From JACVRN01 sp036389255 (GTDB lineage: Bacteria; Acidobacteriota; Blastocatellia; Pyrinomonadales; Pyrinomonadaceae): DNA of 64,000 nt. Each line of letters opens with the position of its first letter. The stretch's first letter is position 1. The position numbers and the translations under genes were made by a program. This document shows positions 6,765-14,117 of this stretch, in pieces. Location: NCBI GenBank assembly GCA_036389255.1, contig DASVQI010000026.1:17027-81026 (forward strand). Direction: 5' to 3'. A model generated the notes under the pieces. The model made no database searches. It was given only the letters and a program-made list of their open reading frames with translations, and was not told the origin of the DNA.

Positions 6765-9509
6765 TTGAATCGCAATCTTTCTGCCACTCTTACGAACTTG
6801 GACAAAGCTGCTTCCAAGCCTGCGGCGAACGCCGCCGACGCCACGCTATTCCACACGCTCTCCGTTGAGCGGGCCTTCGAGCGCGTGGAATCTACTCCCG
6901 ACGGTCTTACTGCCAGTGAGGCCGCGAGACGGCTCGCGCAGTATGGCCCGAACGAGTTGCTGACCGCGCACGGAGTCTCGCCGTGGGAGATTCTGTTCGA
7001 GCAGTTCAAGAACGTTCTCATCATCATACTGCTCATAGCCACGACGCTCTCCTTCTTCCTCGGCCACGGGCTCGAAGCCGTAGCCATCGCCGTTATAGTT
7101 CTCTTCGCCGTCGGGCTCGGCTTCGTGCAGGAGTACCGCGCCGAGCGTGCCATAGAAGCCTTGAGAGAGATGGCCGCGCCCACCGCCACAGTCCTTCGTG
7201 ACGGGCAGGAGATTGAAGTCTCGGGCAAAGAGCTTGTGCCGGGCGACGTTACCATTCTCACCACGGGCGACAAAGTCCCTGCGGACATACGCCTGATGGA
7301 TGCCATCAATCTTCAGGTCGAAGAGTCCTCGCTCACCGGCGAGTCCGTCGCGGTCACAAAGCAGACCGAGCCGTTCGAGCGTAAAGACATAAGCATTGGC
7401 GACAGGAAGAACATGGCTTACGCGGGGACGGTCGTCACCTACGGGCGCGGGCGCGGGCTGGTCGTAGCCACCGGCATGAAGACGGAGTTCGGGAAGATTG
7501 CCCGTATGCTCGAAGAGGTCGAGACGGGCAAGACTCCGTTGCAGTTGAACCTAGACAAGCTCGGCAAACAGCTAGCACGCGCGGCCTTCGTCGTCGTCGC
7601 CCTCATAGTCATCCTTGGCCTCTTTCGAGGCCAGCCTTTCATAGAGATGTTCATCTTTGGCGTGGCTCTGGCGGTCGCGGTCGTTCCCGAAGCCCTGCCT
7701 GCCGTCGTCACCATCTCGCTCGCCATAGGCGTCAAGCGCATGGTAAAGCGGCACGCGCTCGTGCGTCGTCTTCCAGCCGTAGAAACCCTCGGAAGCACTT
7801 CCGTCATCTGCTCCGACAAGACCGGCACGCTCACCAAAGACGAGATGACCGTGAGAAGGATTTTCGTGGCCGGGCAGATATACGAAGTGACGGGCGCAGG
7901 ATACGAGCCTGTAGGCGAGTTTACGCGGGACGGCTCGCCAATCGAAGCAACGGAGTCTCTGAAGCTGCTGTTGACCGCGGCCGCGCTCTCGTCGGACGCG
8001 CGCCTCTCGCGCACGAAGGATGATGACCGCGCCTCTATCAAGGGCGACCCGACGGAGGGCGCGCTATTAGTAGCCGCAGTCAAGGCCGGGCTAGACAAAC
8101 CATCGCTCGATAGAGAGTTTCCGCGCACGGGTGAAATCCCCTTCACCTCCGAAACCAAGCGCATGACCACGCTGCACGACACGCCCGAAGGCGTCGTAGC
8201 TTACGCCAAGGGCGCTCCCGAAATCCTTCTGAATTCCTGCACGCACCTGTGGACGAATGACGGCGAAGCCCCCTTGACCCGTCAGGCCAGAGCCGAGATT
8301 CTTCACGTCGCTCAGGAGATGGCGAGCGAGGCGCTGCGCGTGCTGGTTGTAGCCCGGAAGCGAAACGCCACGCTTGAGACGGCCGAGCATGAGATGACCT
8401 TTCTCGGCCTGCTGGGAATGATTGACCCGCCGCGACCGGAAGCGAAGGCGGCCATCAAGGAGTGCTTTGACGCGGGCGTCAAGGTGGTGATGATAACGGG
8501 CGACCATCCTTTGACGGCTCAGGCGGTCGCACGCGAGCTTGGACTCTTGAAGGGTGGCCGTCTAGTGACGGGCGCTGAGCTTGAAGTCATGGACGACGAG
8601 GAGTTCAGCAGCGCTGTGGGAGAGATAGAGGTTTACGCTCGCGTCTCGCCCTCGCACAAGCTCAGGGTCGTTACCGCTTTTCAGGAGCGCAGGGACATAG
8701 TCGCCATGACGGGCGACGGCGTCAACGATGCGCCCGCGCTCAAGAAGGCTGACATAGGCATAGCCATGGGCATCACGGGCACGGATGTCACCAAAGAGGC
8801 CGCCGCCATGACGCTCACGGACGATAACTTCGCATCCATCGTGGCGGCTGTGGAAGAGGGCCGCGCCATCTTCAGCAACATCAAGAAGTATTTGATGTAC
8901 CTGCTCTCTTCAAACATAGGCGAGATAGGATTGATGGCGGGCGCTTCGCTTCTGGGCCTGCCGCTTCCCCTGAGCGCCGTGCAGATTCTCTACGTAAATC
9001 TGGCTACGGACGGATTGCCCGCACTCGCGCTGGCGGTTGACCCGCCCGAAAAAGACCTTATGCAGCGAGCGCCGCGCGACCCGCGCTCTGGCATCTTCAC
9101 GCGACCGGTGCTGGCGCTGATGCTGGCCGGAGGATTGTGGTCAACCATCATCAATCTTTCGCTCTTCGTCTGGGCGCGCAACTCAGGCCGCGACGTGGAA
9201 GAGGCCATGACGATGACCTTCGTCTCGCTCGTCCTGATTCAGTTCTTCAAGGCCTACAACTTCCGCTCAGACCGTCACTCGGTCTTGAATCGCCCGTTCG
9301 CAAACAAGTGGCTGAACATAGCAATCCTGTGGGAGCTTCTGCTGTTGGCATTGATTGTCTACGTTCCTTACCTGCACGACATGTTCGACACCTTCAGCCT
9401 GACCTTAAAGGACTGGCTCATCATCATAGGGCTGGCCGCGACCGTCTCGCCGGTGCTTGAGTTCGTCAAATGGATAGAGAGGCGCGGCTGGCTCGGGCAG
9501 CTAGTTTAG
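6765..9509 (+). CDS. P2-type cation-transporting ATPase (Ca2+-ATPase-like)
   Basis: A 914-residue membrane pump. Seen in order: N-terminal cation-ATPase domain (TLSVERAFERVESTPDGLTASEAARRL), first membrane pair, actuator motif LTGES (about 190), membrane motif PEALPAVVT (about 308), the phosphorylated Asp351 in CSDKTGTLT, nucleotide-binding KGAPE, and the hinge TGDGVNDAPALKKADIG (about 648). Six C-terminal membrane segments include NLATDGLPALALA, where P2A pumps place ion ligands. This layout fits Ca2+ or related P2 pumps, not Cu/Zn P1B pumps, since there is no CPC. No ATG is available; TTG at 6765 with an AAGGG 12 nt upstream is the best start. Confidence 0.88.
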   Translation: MNRNLSATLTNLDKAASKPAANAADATLFHTLSVERAFERVESTPDGLTASEAARRLAQYGPNELLTAHGVSPWEILFEQFKNVLIIILLIATTLSFFLGHGLEAVAIAVIVLFAVGLGFVQEYRAERAIEALREMAAPTATVLRDGQEIEVSGKELVPGDVTILTTGDKVPADIRLMDAINLQVEESSLTGESVAVTKQTEPFERKDISIGDRKNMAYAGTVVTYGRGRGLVVATGMKTEFGKIARMLEEVETGKTPLQLNLDKLGKQLARAAFVVVALIVILGLFRGQPFIEMFIFGVALAVAVVPEALPAVVTISLAIGVKRMVKRHALVRRLPAVETLGSTSVICSDKTGTLTKDEMTVRRIFVAGQIYEVTGAGYEPVGEFTRDGSPIEATESLKLLLTAAALSSDARLSRTKDDDRASIKGDPTEGALLVAAVKAGLDKPSLDREFPRTGEIPFTSETKRMTTLHDTPEGVVAYAKGAPEILLNSCTHLWTNDGEAPLTRQARAEILHVAQEMASEALRVLVVARKRNATLETAEHEMTFLGLLGMIDPPRPEAKAAIKECFDAGVKVVMITGDHPLTAQAVARELGLLKGGRLVTGAELEVMDDEEFSSAVGEIEVYARVSPSHKLRVVTAFQERRDIVAMTGDGVNDAPALKKADIGIAMGITGTDVTKEAAAMTLTDDNFASIVAAVEEGRAIFSNIKKYLMYLLSSNIGEIGLMAGASLLGLPLPLSAVQILYVNLATDGLPALALAVDPPEKDLMQRAPRDPRSGIFTRPVLALMLAGGLWSTIINLSLFVWARNSGRDVEEAMTMTFVSLVLIQFFKAYNFRSDRHSVLNRPFANKWLNIAILWELLLLALIVYVPYLHDMFDTFSLTLKDWLIIIGLAATVSPVLEFVKWIERRGWLGQLV

Positions 9510-9552
9510 CGAAAGCCGATTCACTCAGAGCGGAGAGCGCCGAGCCTCATTT

Positions 9553-10890
9553 TCAATCTATGACGAAGAAGCCAGTCTCGCCGCCGCCGGAGGTGACGTT
9601 GACAATGGGGGAATCGGAGAGCCGCACGAACGCGCCCTCCACGCGCCCGCGAAAGAGGAACGGATTCGTGTCAACGTAGACGGGCTCAATCGCCCATCGC
9701 TCCGTATCGAAGACGGGGAAGAGCTCCGTCTTCAGCCTCAGCGCCTCCTGAATTATGTAATCGCCTTCCGCGAGCGCCAGAGAGAGAGCGTCACTCCACT
9801 CGCGCTCGCTCAGGTGATGGCCGAAGAAGATGCCGCGCCCGCCGTAATCGTCATTCGGCTTGAGAATGAAATCATCTCTATGGCCGCGCGCATGTTCCAT
9901 CAAGTCAACCGTGCGCCCGCGATACGTGGTCTTCCTCTCCGCGAGGCGGCGCGTCCAAGGAATGCTCTCGTTTATGACTTCCCTTTCCTCGCGGCTGAAC
10001 CAGCCCGCGCACGCTTCGTCCGTCAGCAGCTCAAACGCTGCCTTCTTGTGAATTACCTTGCAGCGAAAAGGATTGACGAGGCAGACGGCGCGGTCGCGGA
10101 AGGCTCGCAGCAGAGGATGCGTGTCGTCGGCGTGCTCTAAAAATTCGTGAATCACCACGCGCTTGTAGACCAAGTCTATGCGAAAGGGGCCGCGCCTGAG
10201 ATGACGGCCGTCGTATTCCAGCTCCTGCGGCGTAGCGATGACGGTGGGCATACCTCTCTCCGCGAAGTAGTCGCGTAAAAAGAGGAACTCGCCCTCTGTG
10301 GGCAAGTCCGCCCAATCGAGTATGGCTACGTTGGGCGCACCCTTGCCTCCCCACTCCTGATACGTTTCGATGAGTGCACGCCGCAGGGCTTCGACCGGGT
10401 CGAACTGCCTGAGACGATACCGCTCCGAAAGCTTCTTCATCGCGGGGAGGCTGAAGAGAATACGATTGAGCCCGCTCTGGTCAGGCAGGCTGGATGGATT
10501 CTCCGCGTTGTATTCTACGAACTTTACCTCGTCGTCATGGACGAATGCGTCTAGACGCGTGTTGATGGCCGCGTAAGGAAAGCCCGGGTCAACCAGAGCG
10601 AGCCGCCGCTCGCTTTCGCGCAAGCCGACGCGCTCCATCAGAGGGGGATTGGCAACGAGCGCGCTGGCAATCTTTTCAAAGGCGCGGGCGAGCGTTTCTG
10701 AGAAATGAGTCAGGCGCTCGTACTGCTGGCGCATCAGAAAGTGCGGGCGAAGCGAGACGCCTATGGGCCGCTCTCCGTACGAGAGGCCACTCTCAATCAT
10801 CTCGCGCCTGAGACGCGCGAAAAGCTCTCTCCCTATGCTGTCATCTTCCGAGAGCAGCCTGTGATATTCGGCAATGACCTCTTCGCGCAT
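9553..10890 (-). CDS. Circularly permuted ATP-grasp family protein
   Basis: A 445-residue protein. The middle and C-terminal parts show ATP-grasp features: VKFVEYNAENPSSLPDQSG, the lysine strand DDFILKPNDDYGGRGIFFG (about 345-363), YIIQEALRLK, and a closing Asn-rich metal segment FVRLSDSPIVNVTSGGGE. This is the pattern of the glutathionylspermidine-synthase-like or circularly permuted type-2 ATP-grasp group, which forms amide bonds between an acid and an amine. No partner gene such as an alpha-E or transglutaminase-like protein sits beside it, so the substrates are unknown. It converges on the P-type ATPase gene with 43 nt between stops. Confidence 0.7.
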   Translation of the reverse strand: MREEVIAEYHRLLSEDDSIGRELFARLRREMIESGLSYGERPIGVSLRPHFLMRQQYERLTHFSETLARAFEKIASALVANPPLMERVGLRESERRLALVDPGFPYAAINTRLDAFVHDDEVKFVEYNAENPSSLPDQSGLNRILFSLPAMKKLSERYRLRQFDPVEALRRALIETYQEWGGKGAPNVAILDWADLPTEGEFLFLRDYFAERGMPTVIATPQELEYDGRHLRRGPFRIDLVYKRVVIHEFLEHADDTHPLLRAFRDRAVCLVNPFRCKVIHKKAAFELLTDEACAGWFSREEREVINESIPWTRRLAERKTTYRGRTVDLMEHARGHRDDFILKPNDDYGGRGIFFGHHLSEREWSDALSLALAEGDYIIQEALRLKTELFPVFDTERWAIEPVYVDTNPFLFRGRVEGAFVRLSDSPIVNVTSGGGETGFFVID

Positions 10891-11022
10891 TCCTTTATCT
10901 GTCCCTTCACCGGGGAGACTTTAGAAAGCTTCACAACCTGCCCCTTGCACGCAACCGGTCTGTTTTTATCCACAAGTATGAGAGGGATACGCGATTAAAG
11001 CAATCCTAATATTGCTCTCGTG

Positions 11023-11083
11023 TTCAAACCTCAGGTGACGGCTTTAGCTCGTACGCGACTTATCCTTACCCCTGAGGTTTGAA
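11023..11083. promoter_or_regulatory. Long-armed inverted repeat upstream of the Ni/Co transporter
   Basis: Thirteen-base perfect arms, TTCAAACCTCAGG at 11023-11035 and its reverse complement at 11071-11083, enclose a 35-nt loop. The right arm ends 68 nt before the transporter start codon. It could be a metal-responsive operator or leader hairpin. It does not match the NikR operator I know (GTATGA-N16-TCATAC). No terminator-type U-run follows. Confidence 0.45.
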
Positions 11084-11151
11084 ACCCTTAACCGATGCGA
11101 TAAGATGACGGCCAAGCACAAATCGGTAAGATATGTCGTAACTGGTATTAC

Positions 11152-11895
11152 ATGAATGAACCTCTCTTAATAGCTCTGTCCCTCGGTTTTCTGCTGGGGC
11201 TCAAGCACGCTACGGAAGCAGACCATCTGGTGGCCGTGACGACCATTGTCAGCGAGCAGCGTTCCGTACGGCGCTCCATGATGGTAGGCGTACTGTGGGG
11301 CGTGGGCCACACTGCCGCGCTTTTCGTTGCCGGGCTGCTGATAATCATCCTGCACGTCACTATCCCTGAAAGAATCGCGGCTCTGCTCGAATTGGCGGTG
11401 GCGGCGATGATTACCTTCCTCGGCGCGCGGATACTTTACCTGCTGCTGCGCGACCACAGGCGCATGCACGTACACACGCATACGCACGACGGCCGCACAC
11501 ACTCGCACCTGCACTTTCACGACCCAGAGGACGCGCACAGCGTAAATGATTCTCAGAAGCGGTCGGCGCATCATAGCGCGATGCGGGGGCTGAAACCCGT
11601 CCTTGTGGGAATAGTTCACGGGCTGGCTGGCTCGGCCGCGCTGACGCTGCTTGTGCTGACGGAGATTATGAGCGGCGGAGGCGGCTCTCGCGCTCTGGGG
11701 GTCGCTTATCTTCTAATCTTCGGCGTGGGCTCCATAGGCGGGATGCTGTTGATGAGCGCCCTTATCAGCCTGCCCTTCATCTTCAGCGCGAGCTACTTCA
11801 CGCGCATCAATAATCCTCTGCGGCTGGTAGCCGGTCTGGCGAGCGTAGCCTTCGGAATCTACTACGCGTGGGAAATCACACGAGGGTTAAGCTGA
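11152..11895 (+). CDS. Nickel/cobalt transporter-like membrane protein with His-rich loop
   Basis: A 247-residue protein with about six hydrophobic segments. The first carries GLKHATEADHLVAVTT, matching the HxxxxDH signature of the NiCoT/RcnA-type (NicO) metal transporters. A cytosolic or periplasmic loop at about 104-128 is packed with histidines (HVHTHTHDG, HSHLHFHD), suited to Ni2+, Co2+ or Zn2+ binding. The C-terminal half repeats the bundle (VGIVHGLAGSAALTLLVL). Direction, uptake or efflux, is not decided by sequence. It overlaps the 3' end of a convergent DUF4186 gene by 9 nt. Confidence 0.8.
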   Translation: MNEPLLIALSLGFLLGLKHATEADHLVAVTTIVSEQRSVRRSMMVGVLWGVGHTAALFVAGLLIIILHVTIPERIAALLELAVAAMITFLGARILYLLLRDHRRMHVHTHTHDGRTHSHLHFHDPEDAHSVNDSQKRSAHHSAMRGLKPVLVGIVHGLAGSAALTLLVLTEIMSGGGGSRALGVAYLLIFGVGSIGGMLLMSALISLPFIFSASYFTRINNPLRLVAGLASVAFGIYYAWEITRGLS

Positions 11896-12240
11896 TTCGG
11901 ACGTGAGCCACCTTCGTATGGCTTCAACCACGTAAAGCCTCTCTTCTTCGGTCAACTCGCGCCCCTTAGCGATATCATGCCACTTCTCAAGACAGCTTCG
12001 GCAACAGGTGGCCGTCGCGTGCTGCGCCACGAAGACGGGATGATTGCGCCAAGGCGTCTGCTTTCCGTCATTGGCGGGCTCTGCCGGAGCGAGCCTCTTC
12101 TCTATGAACTCGGCCGCGTGCCGTAGCACCACGTCCAGCCCCTTTCGCTTGAGATAGCTTCGCTCCTTCTCGCTCAGGCGTATGCGGCTGCGAAAATCGG
12201 ACTTGCCTAGACGGTCGAAAACCTCTTCCAAATCTCTCAT
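11887..12240 (-). CDS. DUF4186 family protein
   Basis: A 117-residue protein that closely follows the DUF4186 pattern: VFDRLGKSDFRSRIRL at the start, a central RLAPAEPANDGKQTPWRNHPVF, and AQHATATCCRSCLEKWHDI, where a Cys-Cys-x2-Cys cluster with nearby His may bind metal. The function of this family is not known. It begins 1 nt after the stop of a 47-residue membrane protein, so they probably share a transcript. Its 3' end overlaps the Ni/Co transporter gene. Confidence 0.85.
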   Translation of the reverse strand: MRDLEEVFDRLGKSDFRSRIRLSEKERSYLKRKGLDVVLRHAAEFIEKRLAPAEPANDGKQTPWRNHPVFVAQHATATCCRSCLEKWHDIAKGRELTEEERLYVVEAIRRWLTSESA

Positions 12241-12241
12241 C

Positions 12242-12385
12242 TTACTTTTGATGCTCTGTGTGCTTCCGGTCGCGGCTGTCCCGGTTCAGGTACTTGACGA
12301 ACAGAGTCAGGGCGATGCTCCCGCAGATGAGTATGAGGATAATCGCCCCGAAGATGAAGTAGAGTTCTTTATAATCCGAGTTCAT
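12242..12385 (-). CDS. Small single-span membrane protein (47 aa)
   Basis: It starts MNSDYKELYFIFGAIILILI, has one membrane helix (about 8-31) and a highly charged His/Arg/Lys tail. The stop codon is 1 nt before the start of the DUF4186 gene, which supports real, coupled translation. I do not recognise the family. A perfect hairpin/dyad lies 48 nt upstream. Confidence 0.55.
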   Translation of the reverse strand: MNSDYKELYFIFGAIILILICGSIALTLFVKYLNRDSRDRKHTEHQK

Positions 12386-12432
12386 AGCTTATCCAGACCG
12401 ACTTTTACTCTCGAAAGGCTAGACAACCGGTG

Positions 12433-12454
12433 ATTGTCTACAGAAGTAGACAAT
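12433..12454. promoter_or_regulatory. Perfect dyad ATTGTCTAC-AGAA-GTAGACAAT
   Basis: Nine-base perfect arms around AGAA, upstream of the small membrane protein/DUF4186 operon. A further half site TAGACAA lies at 12419-12425. The 16-base core GTCTACAGAAGTAGAC recurs exactly at 39402-39417. The CTAC-N4-GTAG symmetry resembles BlaI/MecI-type operators, so a shared regulator is possible. Confidence 0.5.
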
Positions 12455-12573
12455 AGACGGCTTCGCCTGTCACCTACATAAGACACCTCGACTGCCATTA
12501 TTCAAGAAATCCTAAGAATTTCCAACGGCACGAAGCTTGCCAATTAGTCAGGTCAGCCCCACCGCTAATGAAA

Positions 12574-12640
12574 GCGATTCGACGCCCTCGAATCGCCTCC
12601 GTGATAAAGACGGGTAGAGAAACCCCTCCTCTACCCGTCT
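12574..12640. terminator. Two tandem perfect hairpins
   Basis: Hairpin 1: GCGATTCGA (12574-12582) with its complement at 12588-12596. Hairpin 2: AGACGGGTAGAG (12608-12619) with its complement at 12629-12640, followed by CTTCC. They fill most of the 308-nt gap between divergent small genes. They may be attenuators, part of a small RNA, or repeat elements. There is no strong U-run, so a terminator role is uncertain. Confidence 0.4.
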
Positions 12641-12693
12641 CTTCCTAAGCGCGAACGAGGGGCCAGAGAGAAAGGTCACGGTTTACGAAAGAG

Positions 12694-12831
12694 ATGCTTT
12701 ACACGCTGTTACTGGTCATCCCCTTCATACTGGCTGCGGTTCTCTTCTTCTACACGACTGCCGGAATTCTGATTCACCTTCGCCACCTTTACCTTGAGGG
12801 CAGGGCCGCCCGGCAAACGCATTCAACTTAA
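12694..12831 (+). CDS. Small single-span membrane protein (45 aa)
   Basis: It starts MLYTLLLVIPFILAAVLFFY, forms one membrane helix (about 2-26) and ends with a basic tail (RHLYLEGRAARQTHST). A GAAAGAG purine run directly precedes the ATG. No family is recognised. It converges on the nucleoside hydrolase gene with 29 nt between stops. Composition and the tail suggest a real protein, but a chance ORF is not excluded. Confidence 0.45.
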   Translation: MLYTLLLVIPFILAAVLFFYTTAGILIHLRHLYLEGRAARQTHST

Positions 12832-12860
12832 AAGCAGAGCGGAAAAGTCTTCGTCTTCCT

Positions 12861-13802
12861 TTATTGATTGAACTGCTCCAGAACGTAGGAGTAGAAGGCC
12901 GAGCCGTCGTCGCTGAAGTTGAAGACGACGCTTGTATTCCTGCCCTTCTTCACCGCGCTGAGGCATCCCTGTCGCTCGTCGAACTCCGTCTCTATAGCCA
13001 GTGACATGCGCGTCGGGCGCTTGAAGAAGTCCGGCCTTGTCAGGTAGCAGGTAGTGACTACGTCCCACATGTCGTAGAAGACTTCGCTGCCGACGAGCAG
13101 GTAGCTCTCAAAGGCCAGCGCCGAGAGCGGCGCGTTATCCGACTGATTCGCAAGCGTGGTCAGAAACTCTGTGGTGATTGCGGCCTTGTTAGTTATGTCC
13201 AGTGGAAAGACTGTGATGGGGAAGCTTGTGTTGCGAAATATCCAGTCAACCGACATGGGATCCCAGAAAGCATTCCACTCGGCGCAAGGGTTACAGGGAG
13301 GAGTCGGCACGGTAGACGGGTCGAGATTGCCTTTGACTTTAATCGCGCCGCCCATCCAGACGACCTGCTCGATTTTCGACTCAAGCTCAGGATTGGTCTT
13401 GAGCAAATCCGAGAGCGGAGTCATGGGGGACGTGACCAGCAGCGTCACCGGCCCGGATGCTTTTTGCAGCAGCTCCAGAAGCAGCTTGTCGCCATCCGGG
13501 AAGGGCGGCCATTTACCGTTATCCTTAAAGGGCTTGAGCACGCCTATCTTGCCTTCGTTCACACAGTCGCTGCGATAGCCCCACGGGAAGGGATTTACGC
13601 CGCGCGCTCCGCTCAGACCAAGCGGAATGTCCGTTCTGTCTATGTAAGAGAGAATCTTCCAAGCCGTCTGCATCGCCGGGGCGGCAATCGAATCGGCATT
13701 GACGATGATTACGCCTAAGAGATTGACATCCTCCATCGTCGTCAAAAGAACCGTAGACATATACTCGTCAATGGCAGCATCTTGGATTTGGATCACGTCC
13801 AT
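12861..13802 (-). CDS. Nucleoside hydrolase family protein with altered Asp motif
   Basis: A 313-residue protein of the inosine-uridine-preferring nucleoside hydrolase fold, which splits nucleosides to base plus ribose. Family segments are VVWMGGAIKVKGN, EWNAFWDPMSVDWIF and a late FYDMWDVVTT Asp. The N-terminal calcium motif, normally DxDPGxDD, reads QIQDAAIDEY here: Asp8 and Asp12 are kept, the first Asp is Gln, Pro-Gly is Ala-Ala, and the last Asp is Glu13. It may still bind Ca2+ or be changed in activity. A GGAG Shine-Dalgarno precedes the start. It is divergent from the xanthine dehydrogenase-like gene, which fits purine breakdown. Confidence 0.8.
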   Translation of the reverse strand: MDVIQIQDAAIDEYMSTVLLTTMEDVNLLGVIIVNADSIAAPAMQTAWKILSYIDRTDIPLGLSGARGVNPFPWGYRSDCVNEGKIGVLKPFKDNGKWPPFPDGDKLLLELLQKASGPVTLLVTSPMTPLSDLLKTNPELESKIEQVVWMGGAIKVKGNLDPSTVPTPPCNPCAEWNAFWDPMSVDWIFRNTSFPITVFPLDITNKAAITTEFLTTLANQSDNAPLSALAFESYLLVGSEVFYDMWDVVTTCYLTRPDFFKRPTRMSLAIETEFDERQGCLSAVKKGRNTSVVFNFSDDGSAFYSYVLEQFNQ

Positions 13803-13980
13803 AAAAGGTTTCTCCTCTGCTTGGGAAGTTTAAGAGACTTTAGCGAGAGATGAGCGAGCCTGACTTCGCGCGCGCTCTAAAGTATGCCCGACGGCCGGGA
13901 TGTGTCAATAAAAAGAGTCCGAAGCTGAAAGCTTTATCCTGACTTTTACCTTTTATCCCCGCCCCGGTTTGAGAAGTTTC

Positions 13981-14009
13981 TTGACAGTAATCTGTTGATA
14001 GTATATTGG
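13981..14009 (+). promoter_or_regulatory. Candidate sigma-70 promoter for the xdh operon
   Basis: A perfect TTGACA at 13981-13986 is followed after 17 nt by TATTGG (14004-14009), a weak -10. It would leave a 5' leader of about 100 nt before the dehydrogenase gene. The rest of the 13803-14114 gap shows no other recognisable site. Confidence 0.5.
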
Positions 14010-14117
14010 ATAACCGACGAGCAACGGGTGACGCAATCCTTCTTCAAATCAAAAAACTCTTAACCTTCCCGCACAGCAAAGGGCTGGCGTCTATTCCTTG
14101 AGACTAGGAGAACAGTG

